Below, piece by piece: positions 51,773-63,200 of a stretch of 64,000 nt of DNA. Within the stretch, counting starts at the first letter, position 1; every line of letters begins with the position of its first letter. Made by a program: the position numbers and the translations under genes. Source of the DNA: Pythium myriotylum (Eukaryota; Oomycota; Peronosporomycetes; Pythiales; Pythiaceae); NCBI GenBank assembly GCA_023091665.1, contig JALJCQ010000009.1, positions 3,100,001 to 3,164,000 on the forward strand, in the 5' to 3' direction. The notes under the pieces were generated by a model. The model had not been told where the DNA came from and searched no databases. It saw only the letters and a program-made list of their open reading frames with translations.

Positions 51773-52918
51773 CTACCGACGGCTTGAGGACGACCCATTC
51801 GAGGCCGACGAGCTCACTTGGATCATCTCGATCGGATACACTGGTTTCCCGTCGGAGACGTACGAAAAGTAGATCGTCGGCTCGGGTCCACGGAGCGGCA
51901 GCCCGGCCACTTGCTCGGCCTTGCACCACGTCGCACCGGCACTCTCGTAGTCGGGGATCGACTTGGGGAGCTGGTCGCAGTCGACCGGCTCGGCGTAGAA
52001 GATGAATCGCATGCGCACGTAGTTGTTGCGGTTGCGGTCTTCCTTGGGGTGGTACTCGATCTTAATCACGCCCGTGACGCGGATGTCGATGCCGGCCTCT
52101 TCCTTCGTCTCGCGGATCGCAGCTTCGACCGGGTTCTCGCCGCTGTCAATTCGACCGCCGGGCAGCCAGAAGCCCGAGTTGGCAAACTCTTGCACGAGCA
52201 AAAAGCTGTTGTACTTTCGATTATGGCAGACCACGAGCGCGAACGAGTAGAGCAGACTCTCGGCCATGGTGAACTCGCTGATCATCTCGCCTCGCCCCGG
52301 AGGCCCGTGGGCATTGTGGAGGTGCACTTGGAACGGCCCGCGCGTGCTCTGCTTGCAAATGGGGCACGTGAGATCGTCGCGGTTCTTGTCGTTGATGTGG
52401 TACATGGGGCAATGGCGCCAGAGCTGGTCCTCCGTGAAGCCCGTCTTGGCGCAGATGGGGCACGTGTATCCGCCGTGGTACGTGCCTTGGTTGTCCGGAC
52501 ACGAGCCGATGAAGCGCATGACCTTGTGGACGTCTTCGAGCGAGCTCGTGACCATCTGCGCGCCCTCGCGGAAGCACTCGTAGCGCCCTCGCGGGTGCTC
52601 GACGAGCGACGAGCTGAAGACGCAGAGAAAGAGCTGGCGGCTGATCGTGCGCACCATCTTGATCACGGGGAAGATGCGGCTCGACGGGAGCCCCGCGGCG
52701 CGGAAGAGCACGGCGTCGAAGGGCGACGGCCCGGCGTTGGGCGTCGTCGAGGCGCGCGCGTGGGTCTGCATGAGCTGGTGCATGATCTCCGAGTCGTTGA
52801 GCACGGCGATCTCGGTGAGGAAGCCGTTGGCCGTGAAGGCCTGCACGCAGGCGTTGTCGAGCGAGTCGAGCGGCACGTCGTGGCGCGCCACGTTGCGGAT
52901 CACGAGCGCGCGCTTCAT
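51773..52918 (-). CDS. Receiver-like / zinc-finger / Nudix hydrolase fusion
   Basis: Intronless 381-residue protein. The ATG at 52918 is chosen over the longer upstream frame, whose translation (Ser runs, overlap with the divergent gene's first exon) is not protein-like. Residues 1-145 have the alternating strand/helix pattern of a response-regulator receiver fold but no clear phospho-acceptor Asp, so they are probably a pseudo-receiver. Two zinc fingers follow: C153, C156, H169 and H174 (YTCPICAKTGF), then C185 and C188 with His199/His204. The Nudix domain has a canonical box, Gly255-x5-Glu261-x7-RETKEEAGI, preceded by SGFWLPGG. It should hydrolyse a nucleoside diphosphate-linked substrate; the finger pair suggests a nucleic-acid or protein target. 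Head-to-head with the CCDC113-like gene (166 bases). Confidence 0.88.
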   Translation of the reverse strand: MKRALVIRNVARHDVPLDSLDNACVQAFTANGFLTEIAVLNDSEIMHQLMQTHARASTTPNAGPSPFDAVLFRAAGLPSSRIFPVIKMVRTISRQLFLCVFSSSLVEHPRGRYECFREGAQMVTSSLEDVHKVMRFIGSCPDNQGTYHGGYTCPICAKTGFTEDQLWRHCPMYHINDKNRDDLTCPICKQSTRGPFQVHLHNAHGPPGRGEMISEFTMAESLLYSFALVVCHNRKYNSFLLVQEFANSGFWLPGGRIDSGENPVEAAIRETKEEAGIDIRVTGVIKIEYHPKEDRNRNNYVRMRFIFYAEPVDCDQLPKSIPDYESAGATWCKAEQVAGLPLRGPEPTIYFSYVSDGKPVYPIEMIQVSSSASNGSSSSRR

Positions 52919-53084
52919 GCCGGAGGAACGAAGAGAGAGAGAGAGAGAGCCACGGTCTCCGATAATGGCGAAATCGGAACGTATCATCACCATCACCACC
53001 AAGGGTTCATGTGGACCACGCAAGTATCCTTTGGCAAGCACTGGGACGCGAAACGACGCCAAGTTCGACAAACCACAAGCGCAA

Positions 53085-54290
53085 ATGAGCGACGACGAGC
53101 TCGACGAGCTCGAGACCAAGGTACGGAGAGAGCGAGGGGGTCTATTCTGACCTGGTGGCCATTGCTTCACTTGTTTGTCGTGGGGGGATGATTGGAATTA
53201 TAATTTGAATTAATTGGGTCGTGTGTAGTTGGAGGACCTCACGCGGCAGAACGAGGTGCTTCGGCAAGAGAACGAGCTCTTCGAGTCGCACTTGCAGCGT
53301 CATGGGCTGGCGTTGGTCGGCAGCGACGACGAGGACAAGCCTGGCGAGCGAGACAAGGGCAAAGTCGGCGGGAGAGCGAGGCGAGCGCGAGCCCAGGTCA
53401 TGCTCACGATGGACCAGAAGAACGACATCTGCAGCACGGAGCTCGAGGCCGCGCAGAAAGAGCTCGAGGAGACCAAACGCACGAGCGAGCGGCTGATCGA
53501 CACGCTGCGCGCCGTGCTCGAGGAGACCGACATCCGCATCGCCGAGCTCAAGAAAGACGCGTACGAGTTCAAGCGCGACATCGTGGTCGGCGCCGAAAAT
53601 TTTCGCACGGGCAAGACCATCGCCGAGAAGATGATCCGGTACATGGAGGAGAAGCTGCGCCAGAAAGACGCGGTCATTGAGAAGCTCCGACTCAAGAACG
53701 CGACGCTCAAGAGCCAGGCGCAGAAGATCGACGCCCAGCTACGCCACAAGGAAGAGATGGGTGACGCGCTCCACTACATTGACTTCCATCAGCTTCAGAT
53801 TGAGAACAAGCAGTACGTCGCCAAGATCGAGGAGCGCAACGAAGAGCTGCTCAAGCTCAAGCAGACGACGGGCAGCACGGTGCAAGTGCTCAATAGCCTC
53901 AAGAAGAAGCTGCAGGAGCTCATGGAGGAAAGCGCGTGGCTCCAGAACGAGATCCAGAGCCGCACCGAGCTCAACGAGAAGATCCTCGAAGAGATCAGCC
54001 AGATCGAGGAGCTCAACCAAAAGGACGCGAGAAAAGTGCACAAGATGCAGACCCAGCAGGGCGCCGAGCCGAACAAGGACATGCCGCAGGTAAGGGAAGC
54101 AGTCCAAATCCCCTCGGACGTATTTGCGGGATGACACTGAGCTGCTGGCTAGATACTGGATTACGTCGGCCAGAAGGCCAAGGCGTACTCGCTCCAGGAA
54201 GAGATCAAGAACTACGAGCGGAAGGTCGAGATCGCCGAGCGAGCGGTCAAGCTGCAGCGCACCAAGCTGCGCCGTCGCGAGAGCCACTAG
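53085..54290 (+). CDS. CFAP263: CCDC113/CFAP263-like axonemal coiled-coil protein
   Basis: Three exons, 53085-53120, 53229-54089 and 54153-54290, give 344 residues, almost entirely coiled coil after a short acidic start. The segment KMIRYMEEKLRQKDAVIEKL through LHYIDFHQLQIENKQYVAKI, and then LKQTTGSTVQVLNSLKKKL, is the DUF4201 core shared by CCDC113 and CCDC96. The length is near that of animal CCDC113 (377), which favours it over the longer CCDC96. These proteins bind each other at the base of radial spokes and nexin links in motile cilia, so the gene should serve zoospore flagella. The first exon is only 12 codons. Confidence 0.72.
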
Positions 54291-54354
54291 TGTCACTGGT
54301 ACAATAAGAAAAGGCGTGGATTGTTTAGGTTGGCTTCACAATCTCTAGGGCGTG

Positions 54355-54801
54355 GAGAATCTCGCCGCTAGCAACAGCTCGGCATCCACCACACTCACGA
54401 TGAAATCACGGCCCGGCCCGTGAACAACAACGAGCTTCGCATCGTTCAGGTTTGAGGAACGATGAGCATGTGGATCGGATCCGTTTCGTTCGGGAACGGC
54501 AGTTTCTCTTCCGCGAGAATTTGCGCGATGCTCGAATTGAGGTTGCGCCTGCTGCGGCAGAATACGAAGGCTTCCATGATTGTGGGGACTTGGTCCTCCT
54601 CCATGTCGGCGACCTCGTCGGCTGTGAGCGGTAGCTACATGCTGCCCTCGCCGGCAACTTTGACAGAGAGTAGCTTGGCGTCGACGCCGTTGAAGATGTC
54701 GTCCCGGTGGAGCTGGACCGCGTTGCAGATCGCGCTGCATTTGGATCCACCTCGATGGTGCAGCTTCCCTCGTGGGAGATCACAAAGCACTTAAGCAGCA
54801 T
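54355..54801 (-). pseudogene. Decayed Crinkler (CRN)-like effector N-terminal domain
   Basis: A start at 54801 (MLLKCFVISHEGS) opens like the ubiquitin-like head of oomycete Crinkler effectors. The similarity is then carried through two further frames: one from about 54740 to 54450 and another to the stop at 54355. Breaks are a frame change near 54737, an in-frame TAG about 100 bases later, and another frame change near 54450. The middle frame ends IHMLIVP, the position where intact heads usually read IHVLVVVP. The LxLFLAK translocation motif is not recognisable at its expected place, and no C-terminal effector domain follows. Intact CRNs are host-cell-entering, often nuclear effectors; this copy should not make one. 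A core promoter lies six bases upstream. The assignment rests on pattern similarity, not on a search. Confidence 0.55.
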
Positions 54802-54806
54802 GGCGA

Positions 54807-54822
54807 CAATTGGAGAATGAGG
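54807..54822 (-). promoter_or_regulatory. Oomycete core promoter before the Crinkler-like remnant
   Basis: The minus strand reads CCTCATTCTCCAATTG. It shares the 11-base core CTCATTCTCCA with transporter copies 3, 4 and 5 and ends six bases before the ATG, implying a very short leader. Confidence 0.65.
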
Positions 54823-55354
54823 ACTGCAGCCACCCCGTGGTTGTAGTGCTACATCCCATTGAATGTCTTAGGCCCATCAATCCGAGCCAATGCGAGAGAC
54901 CAAGGTCTCGTCGTTCTCTCAAGTCCCAGGTCTCATCTTGCAACGAACCAGAAGATGAAACTTCGTATGGGTACGAAATGGCTCTCATGTCAGTTTCTTT
55001 CAGTCCAGCTCAGCTTGAAGCTCTCCACCGAACGGTCACGAGAGACTGCTTGCTCGCTTGATGCGTTCGCGGAAGTCGCCTGGAAGCTTCAAGAAAGCGC
55101 GTCGCACGTTACCGATCCGCTGGTTTGTGTGGCTGGGCTCAGAAGCGACCAGGCGTACCACGCATTTGCACGCGTGCTGGAATTGTGCTCCGCTCTCCAT
55201 CAGCCGGCCAAGTCGCTCCACATGCAGAGCCTCCCAGTCTCCCACGACCGTATCTTTGCCTTCTCGACCCAGTTTCGTTCGCGTCTACTCGCTCGTGCGT
55301 TCGTGGGGGTCGTGAAGTCCATTCCAGAACTTGCATCGCCCTGGGAACACGACC
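54823..55354. other. Intergenic region between the Crinkler-like remnant and the AA17 gene
   Basis: No supported gene. A CCATTCC initiator-like heptamer lies at 55319-55325, about 30 bases before the AA17 start codon. Confidence 0.45.
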
Positions 55355-56404
55355 ATGCACGCTGCTCACTGCCTCGCCACGTTTGTCATCACGGCCGCGT
55401 CGCTGCTCCCGTGGGTGGGTGCTCACTCGTGGCTCGAGTGCACCGACTACCGCGTGACGCCCGGCAGCGACGCGACCAAGATCTGGGACAAAGCTCTCTG
55501 CCTCGGCCACGCACGATGCGGCAAGCGCCAAGCGACCGAAGGCTTTGGCGTCGACACGGGCTTCAACTATCACAGCGGCCAAGGTTGTCAGTGCGTACGA
55601 GGTAGCGACAACTACGACGGCATCTCCAAGGCCGTGTACACGCCCGGCCAGCGCGTGTGCCTCGCGTACCCGTCCAAGAACCACGTCGCGGCGCCGTGCA
55701 CCAACGCCAACATCCCGGACGCCGGCGTCAACATCACGCGGTCGGCTCGGAGCTCGACGAGCGACGACGACGTGTCGCGAGCGTACACACAGGCGAATGG
55801 CGCCCACGTGGACGGCACGATGGACTACAAGGGCTTCCAGAACTGCCCCAACTTTTGCTCCAACATGGACAAGTCGCTCTGCACCATGTGCTTCGACCTC
55901 GAGCCCGACCTCGCACCGGGCGAGTACACGTTCCGCTGGGTCTGGTCGTTCAACTCGAACGACGACGCGTACTCGTCGTGCTGGGAGGCCGAAGTGAAGG
56001 CTAGCGGCGCCTACGGCAATGACGACGCGATCCCCATCGCCGGCCGAGTCCACGCCGCGAGCGACGCGCCGACCACGTCGCCCGTCATGGCGACGGCCAC
56101 GCCGACGCCGACGCCAACACAGCCCAGCACGAGCCAACCTCCAGCACCGACACGCAGTGAGCACCACGAAGAAGCAGCGTACATGGCCGAGCACGAGCTC
56201 GACTGCGACGAGGACGAGCCGGCAGAGAAAGAAGAGGGAGAAGAAGAAGAGGAAGATGCGGACTGCAGCCATTCTTTGCCCTCGCCCCAAGACGAGAGCG
56301 CGGTCGTCGCGCCGGCCTTCGCGCCGCCGCCTTCGTCCGAAGCGCCTGCCCCGTCTCAGCACGCCGACTGCGAGGCCGCGGGCGACGACGCGCGCGCCGT
56401 GTAG
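55355..56404 (+). CDS. Secreted AA17-type lytic polysaccharide monooxygenase
   Basis: Intronless 349-residue protein. A signal peptide of 23 residues (MHAAHCLATFVITAASLLPW) is predicted to be cut so that the mature chain begins HSWLECTDYR, placing a histidine at position 1 as required for the copper histidine brace. Conserved-looking blocks follow: FNYHSGQGC, RVCLAYPSKNHVAAPCTN (likely source of the second copper His) and GEYTFRWVWSFNSNDDAYSSCW, with many cysteines, matching the oomycete-specific AA17 family. Characterised AA17 enzymes cleave pectic homogalacturonan oxidatively and support plant infection. The catalytic module ends at about residue 215. The rest is a Thr/Pro/Ser linker followed by a strongly acidic stretch and an Ala/Pro tail, with no carbohydrate-binding module seen. 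Confidence 0.82.
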   Translation: MHAAHCLATFVITAASLLPWVGAHSWLECTDYRVTPGSDATKIWDKALCLGHARCGKRQATEGFGVDTGFNYHSGQGCQCVRGSDNYDGISKAVYTPGQRVCLAYPSKNHVAAPCTNANIPDAGVNITRSARSSTSDDDVSRAYTQANGAHVDGTMDYKGFQNCPNFCSNMDKSLCTMCFDLEPDLAPGEYTFRWVWSFNSNDDAYSSCWEAEVKASGAYGNDDAIPIAGRVHAASDAPTTSPVMATATPTPTPTQPSTSQPPAPTRSEHHEEAAYMAEHELDCDEDEPAEKEEGEEEEEDADCSHSLPSPQDESAVVAPAFAPPPSSEAPAPSQHADCEAAGDDARAV

Positions 56405-57236
56405 CCATCGAGCGGATTCAGCCATCACGCACCGAGCGACGAAGCCCCGAGCGTCATGGCGTGACGTCACCATGGCCAGTGGCTCGCGTCGTTTCAAGAT
56501 CGCGCAGGGGAGTACTGTCACGGACAGAACAAGCTCAAACCAACGGGGAAAAGGGCAGTGGGGGGGCAATCATATGCCCACTCGAAGGGTATCATCTGCG
56601 CAAGGTTCAGCTTTGAGCCTTTCTTTATGTACAGCACCTGTTATCATGTATGCATTTGACAAAGGACCTGTAGGATCTAGTACTCGCCCATCGTGGTCGT
56701 CGACTGTCGATGCGCTGCTGTCATCCCCTCGCGCGCTCTCTCCGCGCGTGACGTCATGCGCTTCGCTGCTTCGAAATCCGCCGCCGCCAGTCGCTTCGCG
56801 CGTCATCCGCCGGCCGTTTGGATGTTGGATCGCCACCACTTTCAACGTTTAAGTTCATTAAAATGAGACCCTGAGCTTGGCCTTGGTGGTGGTGGTGGCT
56901 GATCCCAGCCGAGAGAAACGCCACGACCCACAGACCCATATGACGAGGGGTCTTTTTGCATCAGTGAGGATCGAAGATAGTTGTATAGAGAGCGAGAGAA
57001 GGAGGAAGGAGTAGGAGGATTCTAATATTCCTGGGGTCCTGGGGGGCCTGGCGACGTCATCGCGTACGTGGTGTCGACGTCGATGGCGCGGGGCTGTCGA
57101 CGCGCCCTTTCCACCTCACTCCCTAGCGAGGTTTTATGGGTTGCATCTCTACTATCTCAGTACATGTAGCGCTCTCTTGATCCCCTGCGTGGTTGTCACA
57201 TCCAAGGAGGAGAGAGAGAAGGCAAAGAAGGCGAGC
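56405..57236. other. Intergenic region before acetyl-CoA carboxylase
   Basis: About 0.8 kb with no supported gene. It contains GT- and AG-rich simple stretches near 56880-57020. No clear core promoter was recognised before the acetyl-CoA carboxylase start. Confidence 0.5.
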
Positions 57237-60200
57237 ATGGCCGAGCATTCCCCAATTGCCGGCGAGACGCAGAGCACGAGCATGGGCCACGGCGACTCGG
57301 AGCCTTCGACGCCCATGGCGCCGCGCCGCGAGCGCAACGACAGCCACCCGATCGCGTTCGCGAGCGTCGACGAGTACGTCAAGGAGCTCCAGGGCAAGCG
57401 CGCGATCCGCCGCGTGCTCATCGCCAACAACGGCATCTCGGCCGTCAAGGCCATCCGCAGCATCCGCAGCTGGTCCTACGAGATGTTCGCCGACGAGCAC
57501 AAAGTCACGTTCGTGGTCATGGCCACGCCCGAGGACCTGCGCGCCAACGCCGAGTACATCCGCATGGCCGAGCAAGTCGTCGAAGTGCCCGGCGGCGCCA
57601 ACAACAACAACTACGCCAACGTCGCGCTCATCGTCGAGATCGCCGAGCGCTTCAGCGTCGACGCGGTCTGGGCCGGCTGGGGCCACGCCTCGGAGAACCC
57701 GCTGCTGCCCGACACGCTCAAGCTCAGCAACATTGTCTTCATCGGCCCGCCGTCCAAGCCCATGCGCGCGCTCGGCGACAAGATCGGCTCGACCATCATC
57801 GCGCAGAGCGCGCACGTGCCGACGATCGCCTGGAACGGCGACGGCATCCACGTCGACTACCGCGCGCAAGGCGCGATCCCGGACGAGGTCTACAAGGCCG
57901 CCGAGCTGCGCGACTATGAGCACTGCCTCGAGCACTGCAAGCGCATCGGCTTCCCCGTGATGATCAAGGCCAGCGAAGGCGGCGGCGGCAAGGGCATCCG
58001 CAAAGTGCTCGAGGAGTCGCAAGTGCAGTCGGCCTGGGAGGCCGTGCGCGGCGAGATCCCCGGATCGCCCATCTTCGTCATGAAGCTCGCGCCCAAGTCG
58101 CGCCACCTCGAAGTGCAGCTGCTCGCAGACGAGTACGGCAACGCGATCGCGTTGAGCGGACGTGACTGCTCGGTGCAGCGCCGCCACCAGAAGATCGTCG
58201 AAGAAGGCCCCGTGCTCGCGCCGTCCGAGGACGTCTGGAACGCCATGATGCGCGCGGCCACGCGGCTCGCGCAAGAAGTCGAGTACGTGAACGCCGGCAC
58301 GGTCGAGTACCTCTTCAGCGAGCTGCCCGAGGACGACGGCAAGGCCTTCTTCTTCCTCGAGCTCAACCCGCGGCTTCAGGTCGAGCACCCGGTGACCGAG
58401 ATGATCACGAACGTCAACCTGCCGGCGGCGCAGCTCCAAGTGGCCATGGGCATCCCGCTACATTTCATCCCGGACGTGCGACGACTCTACCAGAAGGACG
58501 CGTTCGGCCGCACGCCGATCGACTTTGACACGGAGAAGCAGGCACCGCCGAACGGCCACGTCATCGCCGCGCGTATCACGGCCGAAGACCCGAACGCGGG
58601 CTTCCAGCCCACGAGCGGCTCGATCAAAGAGCTCAACTTCCGCTCGACGCCCGACGTCTGGGGCTACTTCTCGGTCGACTCGTCGGGCCAAGTCCACGAG
58701 TTTGCCGACTCGCAGATTGGCCACTTGTTCTCGTGGTCGACGTCGCGAGACCGAGCACGGAAGAACATGATCCTCGCGCTCAAAGAGCTCTCGATCCGTG
58801 GTGACATCCACACGACCGTCGAGTACATTGTCAACATGATGGAGTCGGAGGACTTTGTCTACAACCGCATCCACACGGCGTGGCTCGACGAGCGTATCTC
58901 GCGCCACAAGGAGGTGCGTCTCCAGGGCCGTCCGGATCCGCTGCTCGTCGTGCTGGTCGGCGCGGTCTGCTCGGCGTTCCAGGCCTCGAATGCGCGCCAG
59001 GAGGAGTACGTCAAGCAGCTCGAGCGCGGCCAGCTGCCGACGAACGACTTCCTCTCGCAGCACGAGCCGCTCGAGCTCATCTACGAAGGCATCAAGTACA
59101 ACATCCAGGCCTACCGCAGCGGCCCCATCCAGTTCACGCTCTTCTGCAATGACTCGTACGTGCAGGTCGAGATCCGCACGCTCTCGGACGGCGGCTTCCT
59201 CGTGCTGCTCAACGGCAAGTCCCACGTGGCGTACGCGACGAAGGAGGCCCAGGGTCTGCGCCTCGTGCTTGACGGTAACACGTGCGTGTTCACGAAGGAG
59301 TACGACCCGACACGGCTCGTGACCAACACGGCCGGCAAGCTCGCGCGTTACTTGGTCGAGGACGGCGCCAAGCTGCGTCGTGGCATGCCGTTCGCGGAGA
59401 TTGAGGTCATGAAGATGTACATGCCGTTGCTCACGCCCGAAGACGGCGTCATCCGCTTGCTCAAGACCGAGGGCGCCGTGCTCGCGCCAGGCGACTGCAT
59501 CGCGACCATGGAGCTCGACGATCCGTCCTGTGTCAAGAAGTCGGAGACTTTCTTGGGCAAGCTCCCGGTCGCCGAGGGCGTCGAGAACGGACTCAAGTCG
59601 ATCCACAAGCTGCGCGCGGCGCAGGCCACGCTCAAGACGATCCTCGATGGCTACTTCGTGCCGGAGGATCTGACCCACAAGGCGATCGCGGACCTCTTCG
59701 CGAGCCTCGCAGACCCGCTGCTACCCGTGGAGGAGCTCAAGGAGGCCATGTCGCCGCTCGCGGGCCGCATCCCGCTCGACGTCTTCGCCAAGATCTCGGA
59801 CCAGCTCCAGCAGTTCCGCTCGCGTGCATCAGTGGCTGGCGAGACGCTGGACGTGGCGACCATCGTGGCCATCCTGGACGAGCACAAGGCGAGCCTCGCG
59901 AACGAGCGCAAGGCTGCCGAGTTCGAGGCTGTCGTGGCTGGTTTGCGTGACCTCACGGACAAGTACAAGCGCGGCACTGAGTCCGCACTCGAGACCGTGC
60001 TCACGGACCTCATCAACCACTACTACGTTGTCGAGACGGTCTACGCGCGCTCGCACAACATCGAGGACGTCGTGCTGGGCCTGCGTCAGCAGCACGCCGG
60101 CGATCTCAGCAAGGTCTTCTCGATCGCGCGCTCCCACGTGTCGGTCGACGCCAAGAACAAGGTGCTGCTGCAGCTGCTCGCTCGGCTCTCGCGCGAGTCG

Positions 60201-63200
60201 CCGACCGTGCCGCGTGAGGCGCTCAAGTCCGCGTCGTTCCTGCCGCTGCTCGAGCGCCTGGCCGAGTTCAAGGAGAACCACTACTCGCTCGTGGCGCTCG
60301 AGGCGCGCCAGATCCTCATCGACTTCAAGATGCCGTCTTACCGCGAGCGCCTGAGCCAAGTGGAGCAGGTGCTGCGCGAGATCCTGGCCGAGGGCCAGCC
60401 TTCGGAGCTCTCGGCCAAGTACACGGGCCTGCTCGACCAGTCGCAGCCGCTCTTCGATCTGCTCATCGGTCTTCTCGACCACAAGGACGCTAACATCCGC
60501 GAGACGGCGCTCGAGCTCTACATCCGCCGCATCTACCGCTCCTACGTCATCGAAGCCATGGAGACGCGCGACCAGGGCGACCTCTTCGCCAAGAAGTTCG
60601 AGTTCAAGTCGCCGGTCTACGACGTGCTCTCCGTGGGCAGTGCCGGTCCGACCAAGACCGAGAGCTACGACGATCTCGCGAGTCTCGTCAACCGGAACAA
60701 CTCGCAGCACGATCTCGCGGCGGTCGAGAAGGCTGCGGCATCACCCACGGCCGGCGACAAGCCGTCGAGCGAGCTCTACACGGTACTCGTGGCCGACGTG
60801 TCGCCCAACGTGCTGCGCCACGGCGCGATCGTCAAGTTCGACTCGTTCGAGGCCATGAAGGTGACGTTCGACGAGGTCATCGCCATGTTCCCGCCGGCGC
60901 AGAAGTCACTCTCGCTCGCGGCCAAGAGCAACAACCCGGTGAACGTGCTCCACGTGATCTTGCTCGAAGAGCGCACGGAGGAAGCGGTGCTGCTGCAGGA
61001 GGCCGAGTCGTTCCTCAAGTCGGTCTCGGACAACCTCAAGCAGCACAACATCCGCCGCGTGACGTTCGCGATCCGCCCGCAGCCGTCGGCCGATGCCTTC
61101 TCGTACCCGGGCATCTACACGTTCCCGAGCCGCCTGGGCTTTGCCGAGGACAAGATCGTGCGCCACATGGAGGCGCCGCTCGCGTACAAGCTCGAGCTGC
61201 GCCGCATGCGCAACTACAGCGTCGTGCCGCTCACCTCGGACAACAAGAACGTGCATCTCTACCTGGCCAAGACCAAGTCGTCCGACGCGCATCTCGTGCC
61301 CGAGCCCTTCCAGCGTGTCTTCGTGCGTGCGGTCGTGCGCCAGCTCGACAAGGCCGACGGCAAGTCACGCTCGCAGTACGACGCGTACCCGGGCCCTGAG
61401 CGCATGCTCGTGGATGCCCTCAACGCGCTCGAGCTCGCGCTCGGCAGTGCGGCCGTCAAGAAGAACGGCCTGCCGACCAAGAACAACCACGTCTTCCTCA
61501 ACATCCTGCCCGAGGCCGTTGTGGGTCCGCAGTACCTCGAAGGCGTGATCCGCATCCTCGCGTCGCGCTACTCCGACCGCCTGGAGCAGCTCCGCATCTC
61601 GCAGGTCGAGCTCAAGATCAACGCGCGCTTCAACGCCGAGTCGGCGCCGATCCCCGTGCGACTCATCGCGTCCAACCCGACGGGCTACGTGCTGCGTGTC
61701 GAGGCGTACGTCGAGGCCGCGGGCCACCCTGAGCCCATCTTCACGTCGATCGGTGACGAGGTCCAGGGCGAGCTCGACGGCATGGCCGTGACGACGCCGT
61801 ACCCGGTCATTTTCCCGCACGACAAGAAGCGCATGCTCGCCAAGGCCATGTCCAACACGGTCTACGTCTACGACTTCCTCGAGCTCATCGAGTACAACCT
61901 CATGCGTGCGTGGCGCCGCTTTGTCCACGAGCGCTCGCGCGGCGGTGCGGAGACGCTCTCGGTGCCCAACCACTTTTTGGACGCGCGCGAGCTCGTGCTT
62001 GACGCCTCGGGCAACGCCGTCGTCGAGACGGACCGCGCACGCGGGCTCAACGACATCGGCATGGTCGCGTGGCTGCTCACGATGTACACGCCCGAGTTCC
62101 CGAGCGGCCGCGAGGTGGTCGTGATCGCCAACGACATCACGTTCCAGGCCGGCTCGTTCGGCACGCGCGAGGACCGTCTCTTCGAGCTCGCGTCCAAGCT
62201 CGCTCGTGAGAAGGGCGTGCCACGACTCTTCTTCTCGGCTAACGCCGGTGCTCGCATCGGCATGGCCGAGTCCATCAAGAAGCTCTACCGCGTGTCCTGG
62301 AAGGACGAGAGCGACCCGACCAAGGGCTTCGAGTACCTCTACCTCTCGCCAGAGGACTACGCCGCTGTGTCGAGCCAGGGCGCTGTGAACGCCGAGCTCC
62401 GCGTGACGCCGAGCGGCGAGCAGCGGTACGTGCTGCAGGACATTGTCGGCCGCGAGCTCGATCTCGGTGTCGAGTGTCTGCGTGGCAGTGGCACGATCGC
62501 CGGCGAGACGTCGCGCGCGTACAACGAGGTCTTCACGCTCACGTACGCGTGTGGACGCAGCGTCGGCATCGGTGCCTACCTCGTGCGTCTCGGCCAGCGA
62601 ACAGTGCAGAACACGACCCACGCGCCGATCATCCTCACGGGCTACCAGGCGCTCAACAAGCTCATGGGCAAGGACGTCTACACGTCCAATGACCAGCTCG
62701 GCGGTGTCAAGATCATGCACACGAACGGCGTCACGCACGTGTCGGCCAAGAACCATCTCCACGGTGTGGCTTCGATCCTCGAGTGGCTCAGCTTCGTGCC
62801 AGCCGTGCGTCGAGGCCCGCTGCCCGTACGCGACATCGCGGGTCTCGACACGATCGAGCGCCCCGTCGAGTTTGCGCCCGCCGACAAGAACGCGCAGTAC
62901 GACCCACGTGCGCTGCTCGCTGGTAAAGTGGACGAGACCTCGGGTCGCTGGGTGCCGGGCTTCATGGACAAGAACTCGTTCCGCGAGACGCTCGACGGCT
63001 GGGCCAAGAGCGTCGTCGTGGGCCGTGGACGGCTCGGTGGCATCCCGTGCGGTGTCGTGCTCACGGAAGTGCGCACGTCCGAGAAGGTGATCCCGGCCGA
63101 CCCGGCGTCGCCGACCACGCAGGAGAACCTCGTGCAGCAGGCTGGCCAGGTCTGGTTCCCGGACTCTGCGCACAAGACGGCGACGGCGATCCGCGACTTC

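Noticed and set aside
51818..53191. 457-codon frame antisense to the Nudix fusion gene
   Set aside because: The sense strand has a canonical Nudix box and zinc fingers; the antisense translation has no motif and overlaps the first exon of the CCDC113-like gene.
55139..56569. 476-codon frame antisense to the AA17 gene
   Set aside because: Arg/Val/Ala-rich shadow; the sense strand has a signal peptide and family motifs.
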